Assembly (NCBI GenBank): GCA_965218865.1
Contig: CBDCME010000027.1
Coordinates: 1 to 64,000 of the forward strand
DNA: 64,000 bases
Reading direction: 5' to 3'
Source: CBDCME01 sp965218865
GTDB lineage: Bacteria; Pseudomonadota; Alphaproteobacteria; JAAXGF01
Positions 15,997-24,736 of the stretch are shown here, piece by piece (positions within the stretch are counted from its first letter, which is position 1; each line of letters begins with the position of its first letter). A program made the translations under genes and the position numbers. A model generated the notes under the pieces. That model was not told the origin of the DNA, did not search any database, and saw only the letters and a program-made list of their open reading frames with translations.

Positions 15997-17208
15997 TCAG
16001 GCGGTGAAGGCCTGGATGCCGGTTTGGGCGCGGCCGAGGACGAGGGCGTGGATGTCGTGAGTGCCCTCGTAGGTGTTGACCGCCTCGAGGTTCATCATGT
16101 GGCGGACGACATGATAGGCGTCGGCGACGCCGTTGGCGCCGTGCATGTCGCGGGCCTGGCGGGCGATGTCGAGCGCCTTGCCGCAGGAATTGCGCTTGAT
16201 CAGGGATATCGCCTCGGGCGTGTCCTGGCCTTGGTCGCGCAGGCGGCCAACGCGCAAGCAGGCCTGGAGACCGAGAGCGATTTCGGTTTGCATGTCCGCG
16301 AGCTTCTTCTGGATCAGCTGATTCGCCGCCAGAGGCTGGCCGAACTGGTGCCGCGACAGGGTGTAGTCGCGGGCGGCGTGCCAGCAAAATTCCGCCGCTC
16401 CCAAGGCACCCCAGGCGATCCCGTATCGGGCCCCGTTGAGACAGGCGAACAGATCCTTGAGGCCACTGGCCCCGGGCAACAGGTTGTGCTCGGGGACGAA
16501 CACCGATTCCATGACGATCTCGCCCGTCGCCGAGGCCCGCAAGGCAAATTTGCCTTCGATCGGCGGGGTGCTCAAACCATCCATCCCGCGTTCGAGAATA
16601 AAGCCCTTGATGGCGCCGGCGTCGTCTTTCGCCCACACGATGAACAAATCCGCGACGGGGGCATTGGTGATCCAAGTCTTGGTGCCCGAAAGCCGATAAC
16701 CACCGGCCATCCCTTCAGCTCGGCTCCCCATGCCGCCGGGGTCGGATCCGTGATCCGGTTCGGTCAGGCCGAAGCAGCCGAGCGATTCGCCGGCGCCAAG
16801 GCGCCGCAGGTAGGTCTGGCGCTGCGCCTCGCTGCCGAAGAGGTATATTGCCTCCATCACGAGGCTCGATTGAACACTCATCGCCGAGCGGTAAGTCGAA
16901 TCCACGCGCTCGATCTCGCGCGCGGCGAGGCCGTAGGCGACGGCACCGACACCGGCGCATCCGAAACCGGAGATGGTCGCCCCCAAGAGGCCGAGCGCCC
17001 CCATTTCATTGATGATTTCGCGCTCGAATTTTTCCTCGCGGTTGGCCTCGATAATCCGCGGCATGAGTTTTTCCTGGGCGTAGGCGCGGGCCGTGTCACG
17101 GACCGCCCGCTCGTCCTCGCTGAGCTGGTCGTCTAGGCGAAAGGGATCTTCCCAGACGAAGGCGGGTCTGGCGGCCGATTTCGGGCGAGGGGACTCGGAT
17201 GGGGACAT
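15997..17208 (-). CDS. gcdH: Glutaryl-CoA dehydrogenase
   Basis: Oxidatively decarboxylates glutaryl-CoA to crotonyl-CoA in lysine and tryptophan breakdown, with FAD and an electron-transfer flavoprotein. The 403-residue product has the acyl-CoA dehydrogenase motifs GCFGLTEPDHGSDP and TKTWITNAPVADLFIVWAK, and the family-specific C-terminus NTYEGTHDIHALVLGRAQTG, where the Glu of YEGTHD is the catalytic base. SVQSSLVMEAIY and ARYGIAWGALGAAEFC are also typical of GcdH rather than of short-chain dehydrogenases. The start at 17208 gives full length. Confidence 0.93.
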   Translation of the reverse strand: MSPSESPRPKSAARPAFVWEDPFRLDDQLSEDERAVRDTARAYAQEKLMPRIIEANREEKFEREIINEMGALGLLGATISGFGCAGVGAVAYGLAAREIERVDSTYRSAMSVQSSLVMEAIYLFGSEAQRQTYLRRLGAGESLGCFGLTEPDHGSDPGGMGSRAEGMAGGYRLSGTKTWITNAPVADLFIVWAKDDAGAIKGFILERGMDGLSTPPIEGKFALRASATGEIVMESVFVPEHNLLPGASGLKDLFACLNGARYGIAWGALGAAEFCWHAARDYTLSRHQFGQPLAANQLIQKKLADMQTEIALGLQACLRVGRLRDQGQDTPEAISLIKRNSCGKALDIARQARDMHGANGVADAYHVVRHMMNLEAVNTYEGTHDIHALVLGRAQTGIQAFTA

Positions 17209-17305
17209 CGCCGCTCCAAGGTTGACGCCGGCGCGATCGTCGCCGAGTCTAGCGTGATGCCGTTAGCATCTCCAGGATTCTCCGTCTGCTCTCCCGGCGG
17301 CGTCC

Positions 17306-17503
17306 ATGAATAGGGGCGGGGGCGATGCCGAGGACGTGATCATCGAATTCCATCGGCTCGGCGCCAGCGTCAAGGTCAGCGCCTTCGATCCCAAGACCAT
17401 GACTGAGGTCGCGATCGTCGGACCGGCCACGGCCGGGGAGGCCGAATTGACCCGAAACGTCCTCAATAAACTCGAATACGTGATTGCGAAAAAACGCCGC
17501 TGA
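17306..17503 (+). CDS. Small conserved protein (DUF6898-like)
   Basis: A 65-residue protein: after a short head it reads DVIIEFHRLGASVKVSAFDP, TEVAIVGPATAGEAELTR and ends LEYVIAKKRR. The pattern of a strand pair, GPATAGEAEL and KLEYVIAKK recalls a small alphaproteobacterial family that I associate with DUF6898, from memory only. No function is known. It is divergent from gcdH and convergent with the cytochrome gene. A GTG a few codons downstream is an alternative start. Confidence 0.6.
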   Translation: MNRGGGDAEDVIIEFHRLGASVKVSAFDPKTMTEVAIVGPATAGEAELTRNVLNKLEYVIAKKRR

Positions 17504-17509
17504 AGGCGG

Positions 17510-17839
17510 TCAACGAGGCGTCGTCGGGTTCAGATGGGTGCTCAGGTAGTTGAGGATGCGCCGCCGCGCCAAGGGTTCCAGCGCCGGCATGCCCTGTTCA
17601 GCCACCATCCAGTCGAGGGTTTCGTCCCACACTTCCTGGCTCAGGCGTTGCTGGACGACGAGGCGGAGGGAATGACAGGCCGAGCACGTCTCGACAACCT
17701 CCTGACGGCCCTCGCCGAGGGGAAGTTCGGGGATCTTCGCCTCCTCGGCCGCCGCCGACATGGCGGTGACAACGATCCCGGCGAGCGCCAGTTGGCGCCG
17801 GGTGGACCCAACCGGGGCGGGTTTCTCGGCCGCCGTCAT
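17510..17839 (-). CDS. c-type cytochrome, probable electron acceptor of sulfite dehydrogenase
   Basis: A 109-residue monohaem cytochrome: N-terminal export signal (RRQLALAGIVVTAMSAAA), then ETCSACHSLRLVVQQRLS with the haem-binding CSACH, and a distal Met candidate in AEQGMPALEP. The sequence VWDETLDWMVAEQGMP is typical of small cytochromes accompanying molybdenum sulfite oxidases. Its start overlaps the stop of the molybdopterin enzyme gene by 4 bp (ATGA), so the two are translationally coupled and likely form a SorAB-type periplasmic pair that passes electrons from sulfite to the respiratory chain. Confidence 0.85.
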   Translation of the reverse strand: MTAAEKPAPVGSTRRQLALAGIVVTAMSAAAEEAKIPELPLGEGRQEVVETCSACHSLRLVVQQRLSQEVWDETLDWMVAEQGMPALEPLARRRILNYLSTHLNPTTPR

Positions 17840-19149
17840 GCGGCGACCTTGAGCGCGATCCGGTGCATCGAATTATTCAAGTATCCCTTGGGGTTCCAAG
17901 CAATCTCGAATGGTTGCGCGCGGCCTTCGTCGTCGCTGGCGCGGGCCCAGATTTCGTAATAACCGCGTCCCGGCAAGCGGATTTTCGCCCGCCAATGCTG
18001 CCAAGCGTAGCGGTTGCGGGGGGAATCGAGCTGGGCCCGAGTCCAGGTGGCGCCGAAATCATGCGAGACGTCGACCCGGGTGACCGAGCCATCCCCAGCC
18101 CAGGCGTGGCCGCCGACCTCGAACGAGGCCCCCGGCAGCGTGGTCCCGGTCATCGGACGGGTTATGAGCGACTTTATCGGCATAGATTCGATGACTCGAA
18201 AATCCGCCTCGGGCACCTTGGCGCCCGGCGCCACGGGATAAGCGGGAACGCGATACGATTTTCCGGTCATCTTGGGGCCGTCGTGAACCCGGTCCCGAAG
18301 CCACAGGCGGCGCAGCCATTTGCCCGAGACCGACCCGGGCCAGCCGGGGGCCACGAGGCGGACCGGAAAACCGTGCCATGGAGGCAGCGGCTCGCCGTTC
18401 ATCCGGTACGCCAGGATGGTATGGGGGTCGAGCATTTTGGTTATCGGCGCGCCCCGTGAAATCACGACTTTTTCGGGGTCGCCCGAGAGGTGGAGGTCGG
18501 CGCCGTAGTAAGCCGTAAAGACCGCGCTCGACTTGATTCCGGCCACCTTCAGGACGTCACGGAGCCGTGCCCCCGTCCATTCCGCGCAGCCGACCGCGCC
18601 GACGGTCCATTGGTTTCCCCTGGCCGGCGGATTGAAGGCGGCCCGGCCATTGCCCCCGCATTCGAGTTGGAGTTGTAACGTTACCTCGGGAAAATCCTTC
18701 ATCAGCTCGCTCAGGCCCAGCCGCAGCGGGTTTTCGACCTCGCCGTCGATGACGAGCGACCAATCCTTCGCCTTCATGGCGCCCGCCGCCTCCGGCACCA
18801 CACCGTTGTTGCGGATGAAATGACGGTGGTTCGGCGTCACGGCGTCATCGAGCAAATGGGCCGGTGTCTCGGCGTTGACCGGCCGGTCGTTGAGAACCGT
18901 CAGGCCATCTTTCCCCGCGATCGTGAAGGATTCGGGGGTTTCGGCGAGCGCCGCCGGGATAAGCCCGGCCGGCAAATTGCGGCTGAAGGGAATGTTCGCG
19001 CCGACGGCGGCGCACATCGCCGCCAGACCCGCACCCTTCAAGAAACCACGCCTGCCGGCCCCGGCGCGGCGCCCGAAAACCAGGAAATCGGCGCCATCCG
19101 GATCGTCCTGGTAAAGAGCGCATATTCCACGTTCACGTCGTTCCTGCAT
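17836..19149 (-). CDS. Sulfite oxidase-family molybdopterin protein (SorA/SoxC-like)
   Basis: A 437-residue molybdenum enzyme expected to oxidise sulfite to sulfate in the periplasm. The N-terminus has a twin-arginine-like signal GRRAGAGRRGFLKGAGLA. The molybdopterin-ligating Cys is in LQLECGGNGRAAF, followed by WTVGAVGCAEWTG, YYGADLHLSGD and GFPVRLVAPGWPG, and the C-terminal dimerisation domain (GGHAWAGDGSVTRVDVSHD) is complete. ATG at 19149 has GGAGTAACGCC upstream. Coupled to the cytochrome gene. SorA and SoxC are hard to separate by eye; no other sox genes are nearby, favouring a SorAB role. Confidence 0.88.
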   Translation of the reverse strand: MQERRERGICALYQDDPDGADFLVFGRRAGAGRRGFLKGAGLAAMCAAVGANIPFSRNLPAGLIPAALAETPESFTIAGKDGLTVLNDRPVNAETPAHLLDDAVTPNHRHFIRNNGVVPEAAGAMKAKDWSLVIDGEVENPLRLGLSELMKDFPEVTLQLQLECGGNGRAAFNPPARGNQWTVGAVGCAEWTGARLRDVLKVAGIKSSAVFTAYYGADLHLSGDPEKVVISRGAPITKMLDPHTILAYRMNGEPLPPWHGFPVRLVAPGWPGSVSGKWLRRLWLRDRVHDGPKMTGKSYRVPAYPVAPGAKVPEADFRVIESMPIKSLITRPMTGTTLPGASFEVGGHAWAGDGSVTRVDVSHDFGATWTRAQLDSPRNRYAWQHWRAKIRLPGRGYYEIWARASDDEGRAQPFEIAWNPKGYLNNSMHRIALKVAA

Positions 19150-19352
19150 GGCGTTACTCCATTCCAGCGCGAGCTCGGCACTCGTTGGCGTCGTGACGGC
19201 TTGCTTTCCACAAATATGTCGTTACTCCGTTACGGGGCGAGCTCCGAGCACATTGGCGCCTTGACGGCACGGCACCATTTCACGATTGGTTGGCCGATCG
19301 CGCAAGGCAAAATCGATTTCCGCTGGCGCGGCGCCGTTCTTTCATTCATGTG
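19150..19352. other. Sulfite dehydrogenase upstream region with imperfect 50 bp direct repeat
   Basis: Two similar blocks of about 50 bp, near 19150-19199 and 19218-19267, share GTTACTCC at the left and TTGGCG...GTGACGGC/TTGACGGC at the right with scattered differences. The first block overlaps the ribosome-binding site of the sorA-like gene. No gene is seen. The blocks may be regulatory or a decayed local duplication. Confidence 0.45.
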
Positions 19353-19361
19353 ACAGTCTTC

Positions 19362-19389
19362 TCGAAAATGCGCTTCCGCGCATTTTCGA
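19362..19389. repeat. Perfect hairpin, palindromic repeat copy D
   Basis: TCGAAAATGCGC (19362-19373) and GCGCATTTTCGA (19378-19389) form a perfect 12 bp stem with a TTCC loop, followed by ACAGA. A less perfect version, TTCGAAAATGCGC...GCGCATATTTTG, occurs near 20872. TTTTCGAACAGA also ends copies A and C, so all belong to one repeat family. The IS110 copy begins about 50-100 bp to the right. Confidence 0.75.
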
Positions 19390-19431
19390 ACAGATGGGGT
19401 AATCGGCGGGGGTTGGCCGCAAGGTTTGACA

Positions 19432-20529
19432 TTGGTGGCTGCCTTCCGGAGTGTCGTTGAAACGAGGTCTGATATCAGCCTCAAACGCCATGAAAGGAAG
19501 ACAGCCGCGGAACATTATGCAGGATTGGACCTGTCGCTTGAAGAGACAAGTGTTTGTGTTGTCGACGAGGACAGAAAGGTTGTCCTGTAGGAGAAGGTTT
19601 TGAGCGAGCCGGAAGCGATCGTGGCGGTGCTGGAACAGTTTCGCGGCTCGCTGGCGCGGGTCGGCCTGGAAGCGGGACCGCTGTCGCCATGGCTTCACGC
19701 CTGTCTTCACAAGGCGGGTTTTGCGGCGATCTGCATCGAGACCCGGCACGTGAAAGCATCGCTTGCGGCGATGCGCAACAACCGTAAAGACGCCCATGGC
19801 ATCGCCCAGATGATGCGCCTGGGGTGGTATTGCATGGTTCACGTCAAGAGCCGGGAGAGCCAGGAGCTGCGGATGCTCTTGAACAACCGCAAGACCTTGC
19901 AGAAGAAGACACGCGACATCGAGAACGAAATTCGAGGCACCCTGAAGGCGTTCGGACTGAAGGTGGGCAAGGTGGGCGCGGGGCGATTCGAGATGCGGGT
20001 CTTGGAGCTGCTCGAGGGCGAGGCCCGGCTTGGTGCCATGGTGCGGCCGATGCTGAAGGCGCGTGCCGCTTTGATCACCCAATTCGGCAAGCTTCACCGC
20101 TTGGTCCTCAAGGAGGTTCGCGGCGACGCGGTCTGCCGCCGGTTCATGACCACCCACAGCGTCGGCCCGATCACGGCCTTGACTACCGGGGTTGATGATC
20201 CGGAGCGATTCCGAAAATCGAAGAACGTCGGCGCCCACTTCGGGATCACGCCGAGAAAGTATAGCTCCGGCGAAACCGACTACTCGGGCCACATCAGCAA
20301 GTGCGGCGACGCCATCGTGCGCAGTGCTCTCTACGAGGCCGCCACGGTGCTGCTGACACGGGACAAGCGGCCCTCGGCGCTCAAGGCCTGGGGCGAGCGG
20401 ATCGCCCAGCGGTCCAGCCCCAAGCGGGCCCGGGTGGCGGTGGCGCGCAAGCTCGCCGTGATCCTCCACCGCATGGGGATCGACGGCAGCGACTTCCGCC
20501 GCGAGGCCGCGGCCAAGGCCGCCGGCTAG
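19432..20529 (+). pseudogene. IS110-family transposase with in-frame amber stop
   Basis: Frame-continuous coding runs EHYAGLDLSLEETSVCVVDE, then DRKVVL, a TAG at 19588-19590, then EKVLSEPEAIVAVLEQFRG and on to the end. The first catalytic Asp (GLD) of the DEDD RuvC-like domain is before the stop; VGLEAG (Glu) and NRKDAHGIA (Asp) and the transposase-20 domain (THSVGPITALT, FGITPRKYSSGETDYSGHIS) are after it. A product restarted downstream at 19600 would lack the first catalytic residue. IS110 elements lack clear inverted repeats, so the ends are not defined. Amber read-through cannot be excluded but is unlikely. Confidence 0.85.
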
Positions 20530-20861
20530 GAGGCTCCGAGATGACTCTTTTGCCAGCAAACAATCGCCGAGGAGAAAGCTCCATAAAACAAACGGTCGAT
20601 CGAGATCCGCCGTGGCGGATGGTGCCCTGGTGGGGACCGGGGACGAGGAGAGCACGCTCAGAGTCTTGTCGTCGATCCAGGTCGTTTCGGATCGAACACG
20701 CCGAACAGATTGTCGCCGCCTCACCCTTCTGATCCCATCCTGTGCCGGCAAGCCCCGAGCACGTAGAGAAGCATGGACCACCAGGCCAACCCCACGCCCG
20801 CGGACCCGAATCACTTTGGAAGCTTGACCTTCAAATGCCGATTAGAGAAGACTGTGAGACG
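20530..20861. other. Gene-free flank of the IS110 copy
   Basis: About 330 bp between the IS110 transposase stop and the palindromic repeat. It probably includes the right end of the IS110 element (boundary not determinable, as the family has no obvious terminal repeats). AGAGAAGACTGT near 20840-20855 is the reverse complement of the ACAGTCTTCT that precedes hairpin D at 19353, suggesting that the IS separated parts of one repeat. Confidence 0.45.
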
Positions 20862-20970
20862 AATCTGTTCGAAAATGCGCTTCTGCGCATATTTTGCGTC
20901 TGGCCTTCTCCCCCCCCCCCTCCCGGCCACCCACGAGAGGTTGCTGATATGGGTGGCCGGGAGGGACTCC
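20862..20970. repeat. Palindromic intergenic repeat, copy B
   Basis: Contains TTCGAAAATGCGC with an imperfect partner, GCGTCTGG, a run of about 13 C (near 20909-20920) and the perfect 13 bp stem TCCCGGCCACCCA (20921-20933) / TGGGTGGCCGGGA (20950-20962). The stem matches copy A at 7736 onward, including the ACCCACG(G/A)GAG loop edge. Confidence 0.7.
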
Positions 20971-21002
20971 CCACCATTGAGCAAGGGCGAAATGAGAGGT
21001 GG

Positions 21003-21154
21003 TCACGCTGCCGGAGTGAGGCGGCGTTGGGCTTTTTTTTGAGCATGGGATGGATCGAAGAGGGTTTGATTTCTGAGCATGGCGCAGGCGACGGCAAGCA
21101 GTCTATCGGCGACGGTTCTCAGCGCTCTGGCGTGGCCGTGTCCCCGGGCCCTAA
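21003..21154 (-). pseudogene. IS110-family transposase, C-terminal fragment (copy 2)
   Basis: Encodes RARGHGHARALRTVADRLLA, VACAMLRNQTLFDPSHAQ and a stop at 21003, the C-terminal tail of an IS110-type transposase. It joins in frame across the IS1634 insertion to the fragment at 23178-24293: YAAL on the right fragment continues with RARGHGH here once one CTAA copy is removed. The right-hand fragment also has its own frameshift, so the gene is doubly dead. Confidence 0.88.
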
Positions 21155-23177
21155 CCCGACTTCGCCAACTCGGCACATTGGGAGGTGATAACACATTGAT
21201 TTTCAGTGATCAGACCCTCAAAGGTCGGCACTACACGGGGCGACCGGGAGGTCCTCAAACGTGACTTGAAGACAGAAGCTTCGGCGCGGGTTGCTTCGGC
21301 AATGTCAGATGGAGTTGACGCAGGAGTAATTCGTGGTCTCGGTTCGGCTGGGTATGGCGCGCTAGCACCAGATGGCGCCCATCGGTGGTCGGCACATGGA
21401 TGTCCACCATCTGCAAAGTGGTGAACTTCTCAAGGATGGCGCATGGGGTGAGGCCTGGGGCCTGTGGCCGGGCGAGGTTCTTCAGGGTCACGAGCAGGCA
21501 ATAGGCGATGAACGAGACGAAGATGTGCGCCTCGATCCGCTCCTCAAGCTGGTGGAAGATGGGTCGGATGGCAAGATTGTGTTTCAGTTCCTTGAACGCC
21601 TGCTCGATTTCAGTGAGCTGCATGTAATGGCGCCACAACGCGGCGGGGTCTTCACCGGTCATGTTGGAGCGCAACAGGTAGCGGCCTTCGCGCCGAAACA
21701 CCTGGCGCAGCTTCTCGCGACGCAGGCGGTAGGTGATCCCGTGGGCGGCCAGCTCTTCGTCGGTTTGCGGGACTTGGACCTCGACCAAGAACCAAGCCCG
21801 ACCGGCGTCTTTCTTCGCCGCACCAAGCTTGAGCATGAGCTGATCGCGACGGTTTGATTGCCGCCGAAGCTCGCCCAGACGCTTCCATAGCTTCTTCAGC
21901 CGCCGCCGGCGCATGCTGCGCTCCTTGAGCACCCGTCGTTCGCTACGCACCAGCACGTAGAGTTCTCCGTCGTTGGTCAGGAGCTTGACATCGACCGATT
22001 GGCGGACTGCTTGCCAAGGCAGATCGAGGAATGACCTCTCAAGCCGGGTCAGCCGGCCCTTGGGTGTACCGACTAGATAATGTACCGGCGCATCGCCTGC
22101 GCGCATCGTCTCCAGCGTCTCCTCGGTCGGAATCCCGCGGTCCATGATCCACACCCGGTCCGAACGCCCGTACTGGTCCTCAATCTTGGTGAGAAAATCC
22201 GCCAGCGTCGTGTTGTCCGAGGTGTTGTCCGGCATCACCTCATAGGCCAGCGGAAAGCCGTCCGGGGTCACGATCAAAGCGATCACCACCTGCACGCAAT
22301 CGCGGCGCTGGGCGCGGCTGTGGCCGAACTGGCGCTTGTCCTCGAACGGGGGGTCGCTCTCGAAGTACGTGCTGGTCAAATCGTAGAGCAACACCTCGAA
22401 GCGGGCGTTGAACATCGTCGCCCAACGCGCGCGCAAGAACGAGAAGAAGTCCTGCTTGTGCGCCGCGAGCTTGTCCAGGCACCGATACAACGTGTTGCTG
22501 GCAATCACCCGGTCGCAACCCAGCATATCGCGCAGTGCACTGTGTTCGTACCAATGCCGATGAAGACGCCAATCGCTTCCCGGGTCGATGAGTCGGTAGC
22601 AGACCTGGATCTTCAAGATGTCCAGCCATCGGGTGCCTTCCCGGCTCGCCGGCAAGCGCGGCCCCCAGAACCGGTCCAGCTCGAGACGGTCCCAAAGCGT
22701 CAGCGCCAGCCAGCACGCCCCCCACTGGCGCGGGTCGTGCAAGGTCAGATCCTTGAGCCGGACCTGCACTACCTCGCAGTCCAGCTCCGGCGCTTCCCGA
22801 TCCTCGGGAAACAGCGCCACCTGCTTCGAGCGCTGAGTCCCCTCCACCACCTCGATCGAGCGGCACCACGCCGCACGCTGGCCGTCGTTGATCTCGCCCA
22901 GATACAACACTTGGCGCTGCACCACGCGCCCGCCGCTCACGCGCACGTTCTCGACTACGCTCCAGTAGCGGTGCTCCTTGCCGTCTTTGAACCGTTTCTT
23001 GCAGCGCACGAACATGCGCTCATCGTTCGGCTAAACGAAAGGCAGATCAATAGGGTAGGTCGGCACTACAGGCGATATTGAGGTGAATTTCACGGGCAGG
23101 GCATCAACAATTCAATCACTTGGGTTGCGGAAAAAAATGAAAATCGACAGAATTCACGCCGAGTTGGCGAAGTCGGG
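21155..23177 (-). mobile_element. IS1634-family insertion sequence, complete
   Basis: Bounded by perfect 20 bp inverted repeats, CCCGACTTCGCCAACTCGGC at 21155-21174 and its complement at 23158-23177, with CTAA directly repeated outside (21151-21154 and 23178-23181). The 2,023 bp element contains one intact transposase gene. It is inserted into an IS110 transposase gene, giving a nested structure whose order of events can be read: IS110 first, IS1634 later. The perfect ends and intact gene suggest recent movement. Confidence 0.93.
21255..23015 (-). CDS. IS1634-family transposase
   Basis: A 586-residue DDE transposase of the IS4-like superfamily. Catalytic residues are visible in FEVLLYDLTSTYFE (Asp), DRVWIMDRGIPTEE (Asp) and, in the C-terminal part, MQLTEIEQAFKELKHNLAIR (Glu with Y/R/E context). 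The N-terminus MFVRCKKRFKDGKEHRYWSV is typical for the family. Length and motifs are complete, so the gene is probably functional. It fills almost the whole element between the inverted repeats. Confidence 0.93.
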   Translation of the reverse strand: MFVRCKKRFKDGKEHRYWSVVENVRVSGGRVVQRQVLYLGEINDGQRAAWCRSIEVVEGTQRSKQVALFPEDREAPELDCEVVQVRLKDLTLHDPRQWGACWLALTLWDRLELDRFWGPRLPASREGTRWLDILKIQVCYRLIDPGSDWRLHRHWYEHSALRDMLGCDRVIASNTLYRCLDKLAAHKQDFFSFLRARWATMFNARFEVLLYDLTSTYFESDPPFEDKRQFGHSRAQRRDCVQVVIALIVTPDGFPLAYEVMPDNTSDNTTLADFLTKIEDQYGRSDRVWIMDRGIPTEETLETMRAGDAPVHYLVGTPKGRLTRLERSFLDLPWQAVRQSVDVKLLTNDGELYVLVRSERRVLKERSMRRRRLKKLWKRLGELRRQSNRRDQLMLKLGAAKKDAGRAWFLVEVQVPQTDEELAAHGITYRLRREKLRQVFRREGRYLLRSNMTGEDPAALWRHYMQLTEIEQAFKELKHNLAIRPIFHQLEERIEAHIFVSFIAYCLLVTLKNLARPQAPGLTPCAILEKFTTLQMVDIHVPTTDGRHLVLARHTQPNRDHELLLRQLHLTLPKQPAPKLLSSSHV

Positions 23178-24293
23178 CTAAGGGCGGCATAGCGTTGGCG
23201 GCTGATGGGATCGTGTTGGATGGCGACGCGGGCCCAGTGGTAAAGGGCGGTTCGCAGCCGAACGTGGCAGGCCTGACGCATGATGACGAGACAGCGTTTG
23301 CCGCTCCGGCGGGTAACGGGGGCGGCGCCGGACAAGGTGCGCAGGGCCTGGTAATTTCTTTCCCGCAGGGGCGTCGAGGCTTCTGCGAGCAGCGTGGCGA
23401 GGACGGTCCTCCCGATTCCGGGCATGGAAAGCAGGATGTCCACGTCGCGCTGCTCGGATTTCTGCCCCGAGGCGCTGTCCTGTTGATCGGCGATGTGTCG
23501 GCAGAGGCCGTCGATGCGGCTTCGGGCCTGCTTGACCTGGCGGTTGACCAGGCGCAAACGCTCGGCCAGGGAACCGATATGAGCGCAAGCGGCGGCGATA
23601 GTTCCCGGCGCGACGGTGAGCGGCTTTTGGCGCAAGAGGCGCAACACTTCAGGCGCGTCGATTTTGCGGATGCGGTGGGTTTTCAGCAGCTTGGCAACGG
23701 TATTGGTTCGGATGCGCCGCGCCTTCTCGGGAGTGGGCGCCTTCTTCCACAGGGCGAGAAACCACTCGCTGGCGACATCGTCGCTGACCTCCAAGGCCTG
23801 GGGATAATAGCGTCTCAACTGTTCGCGCAGGTGGTTGGCGAGGCGCACGCGCTCCTGGCCGAGGTCCTCGGCCCAGGCGCGAATATTCGCGCAGTTCGAT
23901 GATGGCGGGAGCATCGGCCTTCAAGCGACGAAAGCAATGGCCGTCGGTGCGCAAGGAATCGCCGAGGACATGGGCGTCGCGGCGGTCGTCCTTGGCGCCG
24001 GCGACGGTGAAACGATCGCGAAAGCGGTCGAGCTGCTTGGGGTTGATACTGTGAATGGCGAAACCCCGCTCCAGCAAGGTATCGACGACCGCCCCATGCG
24101 GGACCTCGATGGAGACGGCAATCCTCTCCGGCACACTGCCACTCTTTTTCGTCAGCCACGCGCACAACTCGGCCAGCCCTTCCCCGCTGTGGGCGAACGA
24201 CCTTTCAACGACGATGACGCCGTTACCATCAAGAAGGCAAACCTGGTGCCTCTCGGTCGCCCAGTCAATGCCAGCAAACCAATCAAAGTTCAT
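23178..24293 (-). pseudogene. IS110-family transposase, N-terminal and middle part (copy 2, frameshifted)
   Basis: ATG at 24293 follows GAGGAGAAAGGCG. The first frame encodes MNFDWFAGIDWATERHQVCL, IEVPHGAVVDTLLERGF and KDDRRDAHVLGDSLRTD, the DEDD nuclease of an IS110 transposase. Near 23872-23874 an extra C/G moves the frame, and the protein continues as AEDLGQERVRLANHLREQL, then SMPGIGRTVLATLLAEA and YHWARVAIQHDPISRQRYAAL, ending at the IS1634 insertion. The C-terminal end lies at 21003-21154. Inactive by both the frameshift and the insertion. Confidence 0.88.
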
Positions 24294-24664
24294 CGCCTTT
24301 CTCCTCTCTTGCCTCGGACCGCCGCGACGCCGAACATTCCCTGTACTGGCGCTCGCAGGCGCAACTCCCCACCGGCTGTCCGCCGCGGCCGTCCCTCCGG
24401 GGCACGCGTCCCCCCCAGGTGCTCGAAACACAGGGAGCAATGGGTCGCTCCCAGAAGGCTCGTCCGATCCGAAAAAATGACACGATCAGATCTTCAGCTG
24501 ACCGCATTTTGTGGATAACGCTCCGCGTTACCCACAAAACAACAACCACATCAACTTTCTATGTTCGAGTGGTCAACTTAAATGGTACAGGGAGAGGGCC
24601 GGTGCCGCGAGTTTTCGAACAGACTGTGAGACGAATCTTGGGCGGGGCAAAGTAGCGACAAATT
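24294..24664. other. Gene-free stretch with palindromic repeat copy C
   Basis: No gene is supported here. The left part probably contains the upstream end of IS110 copy 2. Positions 24590-24627 (through TTTTCGAACAGACTGT) are identical over 38 bp to 7781-7818, the right half of palindromic copy A, and are followed by GAGACGAATC, also found next to copy B (20862 onward). Confidence 0.65.
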
Positions 24665-24706
24665 CCCGTTGTCGCGGTATCGTGGCCCGTTGTCGCGGTA
24701 TCGTGG
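24665..24706. repeat. Perfect 21 bp tandem duplication
   Basis: The 21 bp unit starting CCCGTTGTCGCGG and ending TATCGTGG occurs twice without a gap, immediately upstream of nnr. The first unit is preceded by GCGACAA, which pairs with its TTGTCGC. It may be a slipped-strand duplication near the nnr promoter. Confidence 0.75.
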
Positions 24707-24736
24707 CTGTAATCCGTGGAGGGAGGGGGGGAATCC

